This document shows, piece by piece, positions 9,985 through 20,448 of a DNA stretch of 64,000 nucleotides. Origin of the DNA: Cafeteria roenbergensis (Eukaryota > Sar > Bigyra > Bicosoecida > Cafeteriaceae); the NCBI GenBank assembly GCA_008330645.1, contig VLTN01000007.1, forward strand, positions 558,001-622,000. Direction: 5' to 3'. Both the position numbers and the translations under genes were made by a program. Numbering within the stretch: position 1 is the stretch's first letter; each line of letters begins with the position of its first letter. Under the pieces are notes generated by a model, which worked only from the letters and a program-made list of their open reading frames with translations, was not told the origin of the DNA and searched no databases.

Positions 9985-12110
9985 CTAGCGCAAATTGGAA
10001 GTTCTGAGGGCAACAGTTTGGGTGAGCTTCGAGCCCCGAGGGCCAGTCGGCCGGAAAGGCGGCGGTCCGCCTTCGCGGTGGCCGGCCGGCCTCGCGGAGG
10101 CAGGCCTCCTGAGTCGGTCGCCGGGACTGCCCTCAGGCATGTGCTCAAACTCCACCGCCGCGGCGCCCCTCGCAGGCGCCACGCGGGTGGAAAAGGGTGG
10201 GCGGTCCGCAGACTTGTTGTCCCCTGGTCGCGCCGCCGCCGCCTTGCCCCTCGGCCTCAACGGCGCGCTGAGCGGCCTGCGACCCGCCCCTTGGAACTTG
10301 AAGGCGCGCAGCCGCGCCTCGGTCTGCTCTGGCAGAGGAATGAGCCCTCTGTGGCGCTCCCCGTCAAGCGGGGACGTCCCTATGGGCGCCTTGAACGCAG
10401 GCCGCTCGTCCCTCACGCGAGCGAGCGCCTCCCTCCGAGCGCGCCCCTCTTCAGCCCGGTCGACGGCGGCGGACGCGCGCGCGTACTCCTCGTCGGTGAG
10501 CGTCAGGCCCCAGTGCTTCTGCCGCGCCAGCGGCCCCAGGGAGGACGCAGCGGCGCTGCTGAAAGCTGGGCGCTCTCGCTCGGGGTCAGCGGCTCTGCGT
10601 CGGCGCGGCCGGGCGGCCTCCTGGCGCCTCTCCCGCGCCAGCTCGAACAGGCCCTTGCCAACCGTTCCCGGCGGGACGCTGCTGAGGGTTGGCGCCCCGA
10701 ACAGCGCCGACGCTCCGGGGTCCTTCGAGGCCGGGGAGAAGGCAGGCCTGTCGCCCACCCCGTTGGCCTTGGCCTTGGCGAGGCGCTCGCGACGCAGACG
10801 CCGGGACAGCTCAGCCCTGTCCTCAAAGGGGCTGCTCATGTACGTGTCGCGGGTGTCCGTGGCGCCTTGAGGCGCATCGCCGCGGAACGCCGACGGGGCG
10901 CCCCCCTGCAGCTGGCGGCCCCGCTGGCGCGACGTGGACGCGGAGAGCAAGGCGGACCGGTCGAGGTACGGGTCCCCCACTGCGAGGGACGGGGCTCCGT
11001 CTCCCAGCGCGTCAAAACCCGCCCCCGTCCTGGAGAGCGCAGTGCGAATCGACTCGCCAAGCACTGCTTCCCGCTCTGCCTCCGCCTTCTCGCGGCTCTT
11101 GGGGGCGACCAGGCGTTCAAACACGTCCCTATTGCTTGCCGCCCCCCGTGTGCTCAGCTTGGAGCCGGGCTTGCGCGGGCCGCCGGCTCGTCTGCCCTCC
11201 CAAGTCCCGCTGCCGCCGCCTCGCGACGTGTACCGGCACTCCCAGCTGTCCCCGTCGTCCGCAAGCGACATGGTAAACGTGTTTCCCCGAGGGTCCAAGT
11301 TTGAGGGCGGGTTGGACCAAGTGCCCTGCGAGCCGCGCGCAAGTGCGAGCCGAACCACCCATTCGCGCAAGAGCCGGCCAACGATGTGAGAATGGCAGGA
11401 TCCCAGCCGCAACAGCGCCCCTCAGACGGCAAGTGGCCTCCCTGGTGGCCAGTGCACGAAGCGGCGGGGGCGGGGCGGGGGCAGCCGGGGGCTGCCCGGG
11501 CAGGCAGGCTTGGCGCTGGCATGCAACCATGACGTGGCCAGTGCCGGCAGTGACCGCGACGCACCGCGCACCGGAGAGGCAGTTGCGACTCTGATTCGAG
11601 TGCCCACCGCGGTCCGCTCGCATCGGGCCCCGGTCCACAGGCGGTGCCGAGCTCGAGCGAGAGGGGGTCGCGAAGCCAGCCGCCACGGCGCCCCGCCGAG
11701 CGCGCCTGCCAACGGACGCTCAGCTCCGCGCCCACTGCTCGGCTTGCAACCCTCCCTCCAGCGGGCCGCGCCCGGCCTGCTGGGCGCACACTGACCCAAC
11801 GGCCCGGATGAGATCGGGGGGACTGATTGCCCGGGCGCGCGCGTGTGTCGGGAGACTTGGCCTGGCCCGCGGCAGCTGGCGGGAGAGGTCTTCTCCGCGA
11901 CACCCGGCTGGCACATGGAGCCCTCACCGCGAACTTGGTCCCTCCGTCCGTCAGCTTGCCTGTCATGAAGCCCCGGTCGTGGGAGTCGGGGACAGCCCAC
12001 GACCCGACGCAAGTCCCGTCTGGCTTGACCTCGATGCGGACCAGGTTGTTGTTCGGGCCTCCCCGCCATGCACCGATCAGCGACTTGGCGCGCATGGCGC
12101 CACTGGCCAT
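9985..12110 (-). CDS. Two-exon protein with GxW strands and repeated RPAF motifs
   Basis: Exon 1 runs 12110-11928 and exon 2 11325-9985, joined by a GTGAGG donor and a CTCGCAG acceptor in matching phase, giving 507 residues; the intron is about 600 bp. The N-terminal ~110 residues hold four evenly placed aromatic strands (GAWRGG, GSWAVPD, GTWSNP, GTWEGRR), suggesting a small beta-rich fold built across the intron. The rest is disordered and charged, with motifs of the type ERPAF or DRPPF followed by a short Ser/Pro/Leu segment recurring about five times (ERPAFKAPIGTSP, ERPAFSSAAASS, DRPAFSPAS). Such short repeated motifs resemble those of axonemal microtubule-associated proteins, but this is only an analogy. 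No family is recognised. It is head-to-head with the prenyltransferase gene over 341 bp. Confidence 0.7.
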
Positions 12111-12451
12111 GGCTGCCGCCCACTAAGCCAAGAGCCGGGGCCTCGCACGTCGCTACGCCAAGTGGCAAGAGACAGGACCCGCGGCGCAGCAGCTGTCCTC
12201 CGCGGGCGTGGCTCCGGCACTTGGGGTGCTCGCCAGCGGACTCACCAAGGCCAGCGACTCGCCGGCTCTGCCAGCTGGGCCTGCAGGGTTGCGCGCTGCG
12301 CTCCGGATGGGGCCACGGCACCGGGCACGCTCCGCGTGGGCCCTTGTTGGGAGCCTTGCGCGTGCCAGCTTGGCGCCCCGGTTCGCGAGTGCCTTGTGTC
12401 GCCCTTGGGGGGCTCTCCTCGGCCAGTCGCGAGCGCGCTGCCATTGTGACC
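12111..12451. other. Bidirectional promoter region
   Basis: Separates two divergently transcribed start codons. No open frame or RNA gene is recognised; it presumably serves both genes. Confidence 0.5.
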
Positions 12452-14116
12452 ATGGCAGCCCCGGAGCAAACCCTTCACCGGAGGCTCCACGAGGGAGTGA
12501 TGGCTTACCCGCTCCGCGCGGGCCTGTCGCTTCCGGACGCAGCCATCGTGTTCGACTCGTCGCGGCCTGCAATGGTGAGGCTGCATTTGCACGGCCTGTA
12601 TGTGGTCGTCGTCTGCTTGCCTCGACGGCCGGCGCCTCTCTCCTGGCCCCGCGTTGCGGCGCTTGGCCACCCAGCCGGCACAGCGTGATGAAGCCACGCA
12701 CCGGGGCTCTCGTGTGCGTTTGGTGTGTTGCAGATGTACTGGTCGCTGATCGGGCTGCACTGCTTGGGACGAGCTGGCGCTGCGCCTGCCGATGCCGCGA
12801 GAGGATGGCTTCGTTGCTGCTTCGCAGCCGTCCCTGCCAGCGAGGCGCACCCAGAGCCAGCCGGCGGGTTCTGCGAGTGCGGCCCAGTTGCTGGGTCGAG
12901 CGGGGAGGGCTCGTGGCGGCAACCGCAGCTGGCCCTGACCTACGCTGCTCTGGCCTCCCTCCTCATTCTGGGTGACACGCTCGAATGGCTGGACGCCGAC
13001 TCCGTGCGGCGGTTCCTCGCGCGGGCCCAGCTGTCCGACGGCTCCATGGCCTCTGGCCTCGACGCTGCGCAGGAGGCGGAGCCTGCCGAGGCCGGGGCAA
13101 GGTCAACGGCGGAGGCGGCTCCAGCGGCGGCAGTTGCAGCGGCAGCGGTAGCAGAAACAACGGACAGGAGAGGCGACCTTCGCTTCGTGTTCTCGGCGCT
13201 GGCCACGGAGGAGATGCTCTGGGGAATCGAGCGAAGGCGCAGCGCCTCGCTGGCGACGGCGGCTCCAGGCGCCAGCGAGGCGGCCGCAAGTTCTGGTGGT
13301 GCAGCGGGTTCGGACAGCCTCAGCGGCGAAAGCAGCGGCGAAAGCAGCGGCGAAAGCAGCGGCCCGGACAGGAAAAGCGACTGCTCCCGAGCGCAGAGCA
13401 GCGAAGCGGGGTTCTGCGCGGCGACGGTGGGGACGGGTCCCGTTGGCGGGTGCGGTGTGGACCGAAGCGCCGCCGTGCGCTACGTGCTGGCTTGCCAGTC
13501 GCACGACGGCGCTTTCGGCCTGCAGCCAGGCCAGGAGGGCCACGGCGGCGCAACCTACTGCGCTGTGGCGGCGCTCGCGCTTGCTGGGGCGCTGCCTGGG
13601 CCCCGTCGCGACGCGCTGCTTCGCTGCGGGGCGGCGCCGCCACCCCTTCGGGGCCTTGCGCTGCGGCGCCTGGTTTCCTGGCTCTCGAGGCGCCACACGG
13701 ACGAGGGCGGCTTCGAAGGCCGGCCTGCACGTGGGGCCGACGTCTGCTACAGCTGGTGGCTTGGCGCCTCCCTGCAAATGGTGCTGGGAGGCGACGTGGA
13801 CGACCTGGCCGGCAGTGCTGCAGCCGGCGGGCAACTGCCCATCTTGCCATCGCACTCTCTGGAGAACTTTACGCTCCTCGCGCAGGACCTTGCCCGCGGT
13901 GGCTTTGGCAAGAACCCCGAATCCGGCGCCGACCCGCTGCACTCTGCGTACGCGCTGGCGGGGCTGGCGCTTTGCAAGAGGGCGCGCAAGGCGCTCGGGC
14001 TGGAACGAGTGTCTGCCAGCACTGGCCTGCCGGCAAGCGTGGCGATGAGCGCCGGAATTCCGGAAGCGCACGTGTGCGCGGCTGGCGTTCGGCGTGAGAT
14101 GTTCGCGTCGCTGTGA
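12452..14116 (+). CDS. PGGT1B: Protein geranylgeranyltransferase type I beta subunit
   Basis: Exon 1 is 12452-12574 and exon 2 12734-14116 (phase 0, GTGAGG...TTGCAG), giving 501 residues. The beta subunit carries the active site that attaches geranylgeranyl to C-terminal CaaX cysteines. Zinc ligands are visible as Asp377 and Cys379 in GADVCYSWW and His444 in DPLHSAYALAGLALC. Other landmarks are GDLRFVFSALAT, the Gly-rich lipid-binding GGATYCAVAALALAGAL and EGGFEGRP. The spacing and the GGFGKNPES block fit GGTase-I better than farnesyltransferase beta. The usual length is about 375; the excess is mainly a low-complexity insertion of about 90 residues between the two halves, including SGESSGESSGESS encoded by a 12-bp tandem repeat. 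The alpha subunit is not in the window. Confidence 0.9.
13321..13365 (+). repeat. In-frame 12-bp minisatellite inside the prenyltransferase gene
   Basis: About three and a half copies of a 12-bp unit (AGCGGCGAAAGC) encode repeated SGES within the insertion of the beta subunit. Confidence 0.8.
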
Positions 14117-14266
14117 CGGGCGAGAGAGGCAGCGCGCGCCGCGAGCAAGCTGCAGAGGCGGCGGCGGCAGAGCGCCGGAACTCGCCGAACAGCCGCCACG
14201 CATGCGCACTCGTGCGACTCCTCTCGAGGCGCGGCAGACATCTTACCGAGAAGGCTCTTTAGCGCT

Positions 14267-15707
14267 ATGGCCGCCGCAGCAGTTGCGACCACCGTGTCAG
14301 GGGAGGCCGCCGCGGCCGCAGGCGTGGCCCGCGCAGTGAAGCGCGTGGCCGAGGCGCCAAAGCAGGTGAGAGCGCGCGTGCGTCCGGACGCAGCGCTCGG
14401 AAGCCCTGTTCACTCCCCCGGCCCCGGGGCGCCTGGCGCAGCCTCGGCCCCCCCTTGCCGATCATCACTGCGCCAATGGCCCCATGAGCCTGGCGTCTGC
14501 GCCGACGGCGTGCAGCGTGTGCGGGGCGCGGGAGTTGCACCGCCGCGTCCAGACGCGCGTCGAGATGACCCGCTCGCCCGCGAAGGCTCCCCTTGCTGCC
14601 CGGCCACCCCCGCGCCGCCACCCTGGCAACGCATTTCGCTTGCTCGCGGTGCTCCTTCGGCCCTTGCCTCGCAGCGCGAAGGTGCTGGCTTCGTGGTGCG
14701 CCGCCCGATCGGGGGCGCGCTCCCTCAGATTGATGTAAGTCTGTGTGACGGGGGCCGCGGCGCTGCTGGCCACGACGGGACGCCCTCCCCGGCCCCACGA
14801 CCCGAGCCGCCCGCGCCCTGCCCTTGCCCCCCTTGTTCCGCAGCCCATTCTCATGCTGGACCACTTTGGCCCCGTCGTCTACGGTCCAGGCGAGGCTGTC
14901 GGCGCCCCCGACCACCCCCACCGCGGCTTCGAGACGGTCACCTACATGCTGCAGGGCACTTTCCAGCATCTGGACTCGTGGGGCGGCGCCGGCCGCATCG
15001 AGCCCGGGGACGTGCAGTGGATGACGGCCGGCTCCGGGCTGGTCCACAGCGAGATGCCTAGCGACGAGATCATCGAAAAGGGGGGCACCGTCGAGGGCTT
15101 CCAGCTGTGGGTGAACCTCCCCCGGGCGAAGAAGATGGTCAAGCCCGCGTGGCAGGACCGCAAGGCGTCGGAGATGCCCCTGGTGGCCATCCCGGGCGCC
15201 AGCGAGGGGTCCACCGTTCGCGTCATCGCCGGCAGCTCGTGCGGCAAGGAGGCCGTCATCGAAACGCACACGCCCTTCTTCTACATTGACGTCACGCTCG
15301 CCAGCGCCGGCGACCGCCTGGTGCAGCCCGTCCCCGGCCACTTTTCCACCTTCGTGTACGTGTTCCGCGAAAGCGCGCTGCTGGGATCCACCAAGCGCCT
15401 GGTCAAGCTCGGTCACGTGGCCGAGTTCGAGGCAGCCGGCGACGAGGTCGTCGTCGAGGCGCCCGAGGGCATCAAGGGGCCCGTGCGCGCCCTCATCGTG
15501 GGCGGCGCCCCCATCAAGGAGCCGGTGGTCCAGTACGGGCCGTTCGTGATGAACACGCGCGAGGAGATCATGGACGCGATGCGGGACTTCCAGAGCGGTA
15601 AGATGGGCGACATCGACGGCGCGAGGGAGCGCGCGGCGGCCACCGACGCTGCCCGCACCACCCAGCGCCGCTCGGGTCGCTGGGCCAAGGACTCCGAGGA
15701 GCTCTGA
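14267..15707 (+). CDS. PIR: Pirin family protein
   Basis: Three exons: 14267-14365, 14675-14734 and 14844-15707, all with GT-AG borders and matching phase, giving 340 residues. The bicupin core is complete. The Fe ligands of human pirin (His56, His58, His101, Glu103) correspond to His77, His79 (DHPHRGFETVTYML), His121 and Glu123 (GLVHSEMPS). The C-terminal cupin ends with GPFVMNTREEIMDAM, also typical. Pirins are iron proteins acting as transcription cofactors or, in bacteria and plants, as quercetin 2,3-dioxygenases; which role applies here cannot be told. The first 33 residues are Ala-rich and could be a weak organelle-targeting peptide. It sits 150 bp after the prenyltransferase gene on the same strand. 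The second exon is only 60 bp, but it carries the conserved start of the core. Confidence 0.93.
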
Positions 15708-15981
15708 TGACCGCGTCGCTTGTGAGGTCGCGCCCCGTGAGCGTGTGTGTGATTGTTGGCCAATTGCCGCGGGCTGCTGCCCCGGTACCCTCCCAGCCCC
15801 TTCTCCCATCAGGGACAAGCCACTTGGTCGAGCTGCAGCCACACACCGTGCCTCGCGACGCGCCGAAGAGACGCAGTTTGCAACAGAGCCAGCAGCAGAA
15901 TGGGCGCGCCCAGCTTCAACTCCCGAAATTCTTGCGCCTGCGATGCGCACCCGGGCGCTTCTCCGGCGCTTCGAAGCGAAG

Positions 15982-17976
15982 ATGCGGAGCATTGCGGGTG
16001 CTTTGCTCATCGGGGCCGTCTTGGCGGCGCCCAGCGTGGCCCTGAGCCGCTCGGCGAGCGCTGGGGCGCTGGCCCGGTTCGTTGCGTTGACCTCGTCGAC
16101 TGCCCCCGGGCTCGGCAACGAGACCATGACGTGCGAGGAGTGCGAGGCGGTCATCGCGGAAGTCGCCAACGCCATTCAAAGCAAGGATGCGTACGACGTG
16201 GTCCAGGCCGTGGCTGAGCTCGTTTGCATCGAAGGCAAGGGCGGCTTTGGCTACAGTTGCGGCAACCCGTGGGCGTGCAACGACCTGTGCCGGGGCATCA
16301 CGTCCCTGTTCACCCCCGAGATCCTGTTCATCGCGGCTCATGCCGCCCTGGACCCGGAGCGCGACTGCACCGCCCTGGGGCTTTGCAACGCCTCGACCCT
16401 CGCGGAGGCTCCAATCCTGCGCGCCGCGCCCTCCTTCCCGTCCGCGCCGCGCGAGGCCGGCACCACCATCAAGGTGATGCAGATCACGGACCTTCACTGG
16501 GACCCCAACTACACCATGGGAGCGCGCACGGACTGCGGCGAGCCGGACTGCTGCCGCGGCGTGCAGGGCATGGCCACGGGCTCCGAGACGGCCTGCGGCT
16601 ACTGGGGCGACCACGCCGGCGACACCCCCACGGTCATGGTGGACTCCATGCTTGCCTTCGCCAGCGGCCTCAACCCCGACTTCGTCATGCTCACAGGCGG
16701 TGAGGCGGTGCTGGCAACCGCGGCAAGCGCCGGCCGCTCGCTGCGCCGCCGGCCGCTCGCTGCCCCGCCGGCCGCTCGCTGCCCCGCCGGCCGCTTGCTG
16801 CGCCTCCCCCGCTTTGCATCTCCCGTTCGGCCCCCTCCCCTGGCGCTCCGCCTTCCACCCCAGCTGCCTCGCTTCCCCCGCTTTGCATCTCCCGCAGACT
16901 ACCCCCCGCACATGGTGTGGAACGTGACGGCCGAGGCGGTGGTGGACGTCTCCCTGGCCTTCTCCGCCAAGGTCAAGGCCGCCTTCGGGGGAACGCCGGT
17001 GTTCGGCATCGCTGGCAACCACGAGGGCGCCCCCATCAACCAGTTCCGGCTGGAGCTCGACGGGGAGGGGTCCAAGCGCCTCTTCGCCCCGCTGGCGGAC
17101 CAGTGGGGCGGTTTCGGCTGGCTCGACGCGTCGGCCCAGTCGCAGCTGGCTCGAGGCGGGTACTATACCACGCTGGTGCCTGGCGTCAAGACGACGGACG
17201 GCCGCCCCCTGCGGCTGGTCGCTCTGCACCCTGCCTACCACATGAAGAGCAACTTTTACACTCTGCTCGACCAATCCCTCGACGTCGCCAACGAGACGTC
17301 GTGGATGCAGGCGACGATCGAGCAGGCGGCGGCAGACGGCGAGGTGGTGTGGATCATGACGCACCACCCCACCAACGACGGTGACTACTCGGACGAGTTC
17401 ATGGAGGGGTTCTTCGCCCCGCTGGTGGCGAAGTACCGCAGCACGGTGCGCCACGTGTTCTCCGGCCACACCCACAAGAGCATGACGCAGCTGCTGTGGG
17501 CCAACGCCACCAACTCCTCCGTCTTGGAGCCCGCTGTGATCAACTACATCGCGGCCGCGCCGACTCCCTACGGCGGCGTGAACCCCACCTTCCGCATGTA
17601 CGAGGTGGAGCTGGACACGATGGAGGTCGTGGACTATGTCGACTACACCGTCGACCTGCGCGCCCAGGGCCTGCTTCAGCAGATGACCGAGCAGCCCGCC
17701 GCAGAGTGGCGCGCGAGCAAGCCCGCCCGCCAGGCGTTCAACATGACGGCGCTGCAGCCCCGGGACTGGCACGTCATGGCCGAGCGCATGCGCCACGACG
17801 ACGCCCTCTTCCGCACCTGGGAGGTGAGCTACCACACCAACAACACGGAGGCGTCCAACTTTTCGCCAAAGGAGCGCCTGGTGCGCGTCTGCGACATCAT
17901 CGGCGGCACCAAGCGCCTCAACAAGGCCTGCATGGAGGGCCGCTTCAACACGTCGCTCCCGGCCGGCTCGGCATGA
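15982..17976 (+). CDS. Acid sphingomyelinase-like phosphodiesterase
   Basis: Two exons, 15982-16699 and 16898-17976, code for 598 residues (human SMPD1 has about 630). The chosen ATG gives a clean signal peptide (MRSIAGALLIGAVLAAPSVA); an in-frame ATG at 15943 would add 13 residues. A saposin B domain with its Cys pairs follows (MTCEECEAV, FGYSCGNPWACNDLC). The calcineurin-like metal sites are present: DLHWDPNY, LTGDYPP formed exactly across the intron, GNHEGAP, MTHHPTND and SGHTHKS. The predicted reaction is hydrolysis of sphingomyelin to ceramide in lysosome or exterior. The intron is 198 bp, a multiple of three with no stop, so an unspliced transcript would read through with 66 extra Gly/Pro/Arg-rich residues; it interrupts the GD metal-ligand motif, so splicing is clearly the functional state. 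N-glycosylation sites such as NYT and NET are present. Confidence 0.92.
   Translation: MRSIAGALLIGAVLAAPSVALSRSASAGALARFVALTSSTAPGLGNETMTCEECEAVIAEVANAIQSKDAYDVVQAVAELVCIEGKGGFGYSCGNPWACNDLCRGITSLFTPEILFIAAHAALDPERDCTALGLCNASTLAEAPILRAAPSFPSAPREAGTTIKVMQITDLHWDPNYTMGARTDCGEPDCCRGVQGMATGSETACGYWGDHAGDTPTVMVDSMLAFASGLNPDFVMLTGGEAVLATAASAGRSLRRRPLAAPPAARCPAGRLLRLPRFASPVRPPPLALRLPPQLPRFPRFASPADYPPHMVWNVTAEAVVDVSLAFSAKVKAAFGGTPVFGIAGNHEGAPINQFRLELDGEGSKRLFAPLADQWGGFGWLDASAQSQLARGGYYTTLVPGVKTTDGRPLRLVALHPAYHMKSNFYTLLDQSLDVANETSWMQATIEQAAADGEVVWIMTHHPTNDGDYSDEFMEGFFAPLVAKYRSTVRHVFSGHTHKSMTQLLWANATNSSVLEPAVINYIAAAPTPYGGVNPTFRMYEVELDTMEVVDYVDYTVDLRAQGLLQQMTEQPAAEWRASKPARQAFNMTALQPRDWHVMAERMRHDDALFRTWEVSYHTNNTEASNFSPKERLVRVCDIIGGTKRLNKACMEGRFNTSLPAGSA
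16700..16897 (+). other. In-frame repetitive intron in the sphingomyelinase gene
   Basis: GT-AG intron of 198 bp built of short repeats: several copies of GCCGGCCGCTCGCTG near 16731-16800 and two copies of GCTTTGCATCTCCCG. It contains no stop in the reading frame of the flanking exons. Confidence 0.75.
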
Positions 17977-18169
17977 GCGCCTCGCGCCGCGCTCGGTGCT
18001 CGAGAACGCGCCCCTTGGCTTCGCTCGCTGGCGCGCGCTGTGTGTTCCGGCCGGGCGCAGTTGCGCTGCAGAGCAAGCGCAGCGCATCAGTGGAGCCGGC
18101 GGCCCTGCGCCCTGTGTCCCCTGCACGCCTCACACGAAAGCCGCACCCAGCCCGCGACGCCCCAGCGAA

Positions 18170-19879
18170 ATGGCTGCCCCTCGAGCAAGGATTGTGCTGG
18201 GCTCCCGCAAGTCGGAGCTCGCCATGGTCCAGACAATGCACGTCAAGGCCCTGCTTGAGGTGCGCTTGCGCCCGGCAAGTCCGCTGCCATGCGGCTGCCT
18301 GCCCCAGCCCGTGGAGGACAAGCATCAAGCGCAAGCGCGGCTTTTGTTTTTTCAAGTGTGGTGCATCCGCCGCGTCGACAGCAACCCCTCTCTGTGCTCC
18401 TCGCTCGCTGCGCGCGTCGCAGAAGCGATTCCCAGGCATCGAAATCGACATCCGCACCAGCGCGACCGAAGGCGACCTGAAGCTCGACAAGCCGCTGGCC
18501 GAGCTCGCGGCTGCGTCCCCGGGGCTGTTTACCAAGGAGCTGGAGACGTGGCTGCTGTGCGGGGCCTGCGACGTGGCCGTGCACTCCCTCAAGGACGTGC
18601 CGACGCAGCTGCCCCCGGGTCTGGCCATTGCCGCCATCAGCGCCGTGAGCCACCCCCCCCCCACTCCCGTCGCGCTCGCTCGCGAGTGGCTCTTCCCCTT
18701 GGTGCCGCGCGTGCCTGTGCAGGTGCCGCCCGCGACGCTGTCCGCGCATCTGCGGCAGTTGCCCGGGCTCGCCGCGCGCGCTCCCTGACCTCCCCCCGCC
18801 GCGTCCCGGTCCCGGTCCCTTGCTGCTTTGCCCCGCCCCGCGCGCAGCGCGAGGACCCTCGCGACGTTGTAGTCTTCTCCAAGAAGCACATCGCTGCGGG
18901 CGTTTCGTCCCTGTCAGACCTTCCCGCCGGGTCGCTGGTTGGCACCTCGTCGCTCCGGCGCCAGGCGTTCATCCGTCGGGGCTGGCCAGAGCTCCGCTGC
19001 GACACGGTGCGCGGCAACCTGCAGACGCGCATGCGGAAGCTGGACGAGCCCGAGGCGTTCGACGGCGCGGAGGGCGAGGCTCCGCGCTTCGACGCCATCG
19101 TGCTGGCCGCGGCCGGAGTCCACCGCCTGGGGTGGTCCGCGAGGGTCGGGCAGCTGCTGGGCCCGGACCTGGCGCACCCCGCCACCATGGCGCCCTCCAG
19201 CGGGCCGGGGTCCTTCGCCTGGGGCGTGGGCCAGGGCGCCCTGGCCGTGGAGGCGCGGGCGGCTGATGCCGACGTGATGGCCATGATCCGGGCCGCCGTC
19301 GAGGACCCGAGCACCGCCGCCGTGTGCGTCGCAGAGCGGGCCATGCTGCGCGGCCTGCTCGGCGGCTGCCAGGTCCCCATCGCAGTCTGCTCGTCCTTCG
19401 GCAAGGCGGACACCGAGGAGGCGGGCGGCGCTGACGCAGCGGCAGCAGCGGGGGCAGGCGAGGCGGCGGCGCCGGCTCGGTCGTCCGCCCCCCGCAGGCT
19501 CGAGATCCGCGGAATCGTAGCGTCGCTTGACGGCAAGCAGGTGGTGGAGCGCAGCGTGGTGCTGGACCTGCCGGCGGCCGACCTGGCGGCCGTCCAGACT
19601 GCTGGAGACGAGGCGTTCGCGGCTCGGTCGGCCGCCGCCTCGGACACTGACCCCGCTTCGGGCGACGCAGCCAGCGCCGAGGCCGTCATGGCAGCGGCTG
19701 CCAAGCAGCCAGCGCTGTTCGTGGCCTCGGGCTGTCACGCGTTTGCTGCGAGCGACGTTGCCCTCCGCGCCGCGACCGAGGCTGGGCAGCGCCTGGCAGA
19801 CAATCTCGTCGGCGCGGGCGCTGCCGCCCTGCTCGGCGACAGGACGGCCCCGCGGCCCATTACGTACGGGAGCGCGTGA
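18170..19879 (+). CDS. HMBS: Porphobilinogen deaminase (hydroxymethylbilane synthase)
   Basis: Exons 18170-18259, 18423-18644 and 18848-19879 join in phase 0 to give 447 residues. The enzyme polymerises four porphobilinogens into hydroxymethylbilane in haem synthesis. Visible landmarks are VLGSRKSELAM, IRTSATEGD, HSLKDVP with the catalytic Asp88, REDPRDVVVF, GTSSLRRQA, RGNLQTRMRKLDE, and GGCQVPIAV whose Cys278 carries the dipyrromethane cofactor. The C-terminal domain is enlarged by two Ala-rich insertions. The chosen start gives no transit peptide, as in cytosolic enzymes of heterotrophs. The same frame is open back to an ATG-equivalent at 17996, only 20 bp after the preceding stop; a longer N-terminus with targeting function cannot be excluded. 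It follows the sphingomyelinase gene by less than 200 bp on the same strand. Confidence 0.93.
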   Translation: MAAPRARIVLGSRKSELAMVQTMHVKALLEVRLRPASPLPCGCLPQPVEDKHQAQARLLFFQVWCIRRVDSNPSLCSSLAARVAEAIPRHRNRHPHQRDRRRPEARQAAGRARGCVPGAVYQGAGDVAAVRGLRRGRALPQGRADAAAPGSGHCRHQRREPPPPHSRRARSRVALPLGAARACAGAARDAVRASAAVARARRARSLTSPRRVPVPVPCCFAPPRAQREDPRDVVVFSKKHIAAGVSSLSDLPAGSLVGTSSLRRQAFIRRGWPELRCDTVRGNLQTRMRKLDEPEAFDGAEGEAPRFDAIVLAAAGVHRLGWSARVGQLLGPDLAHPATMAPSSGPGSFAWGVGQGALAVEARAADADVMAMIRAAVEDPSTAAVCVAERAMLRGLLGGCQVPIAVCSSFGKADTEEAGGADAAAAAGAGEAAAPARSSAPRRLEIRGIVASLDGKQVVERSVVLDLPAADLAAVQTAGDEAFAARSAAASDTDPASGDAASAEAVMAAAAKQPALFVASGCHAFAASDVALRAATEAGQRLADNLVGAGAAALLGDRTAPRPITYGSA

Positions 19880-20448
19880 TTGCGGCGCTGCCGTGTGCTC
19901 CTGTGTGACCGGCGCCCGCGCGCGGACGTGCTGCGCGCAGTCGCATCAAAGTTGTTTGGGCTGACTGCGCGTCGCCTGGCCTGCCGCGCGCTCGCAACCT
20001 GTGCCCGCGCGCGCGCCCACCGGGCCGCGGCAAACCGGGCCGCGGCGGGCCCACGGCAGCCGTCGCGTTCGCGGGCAGGGCATGCGCGCGCTCCGCACTT
20101 CGAGCACACGTCAGCGACCGCGTAGTCCGTCGACGTTCGCGCTCGTTGCGACCGGGCAGGGCAGGGCTGTTTTTGTCACTCTGCTCGAGGCGCCCGCCCG
20201 CCTTGCGCAGCCTCCCTCCTCGGGGGCCGCACTTGGCTGTGGGCCCGCGCACGCCAGAGCACGCTAGGCTGTTGGCTTCGCTGCTGGCGCCACCCATCCC
20301 TTGCTTCCAGCGCCCAGAGCGCGCGCTCTGAGGGGATCCAGAGTGTGGCCAGGCTTCCACCCCTGCCCGCACTCGCGCAGCCAGCGCCCGGGCTCCCGAG
20401 CCGGGGTCGACAAGCCCCGTGCTGGCGTGTGCGCGCGACGATCGAGCC
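19880..20448. other. Intergenic region, nothing recognised
   Basis: GC-rich spacer between two plus-strand genes. No RNA gene, repeat or conserved frame is seen. Confidence 0.5.

Noticed and set aside
14265-16175. 636-codon minus-strand frame
   Set aside because: Antisense to pirin and the start of sphingomyelinase; no recognisable protein sequence.
15916-18126. 736-codon minus-strand frame
   Set aside because: Antisense shadow of the acid sphingomyelinase gene.
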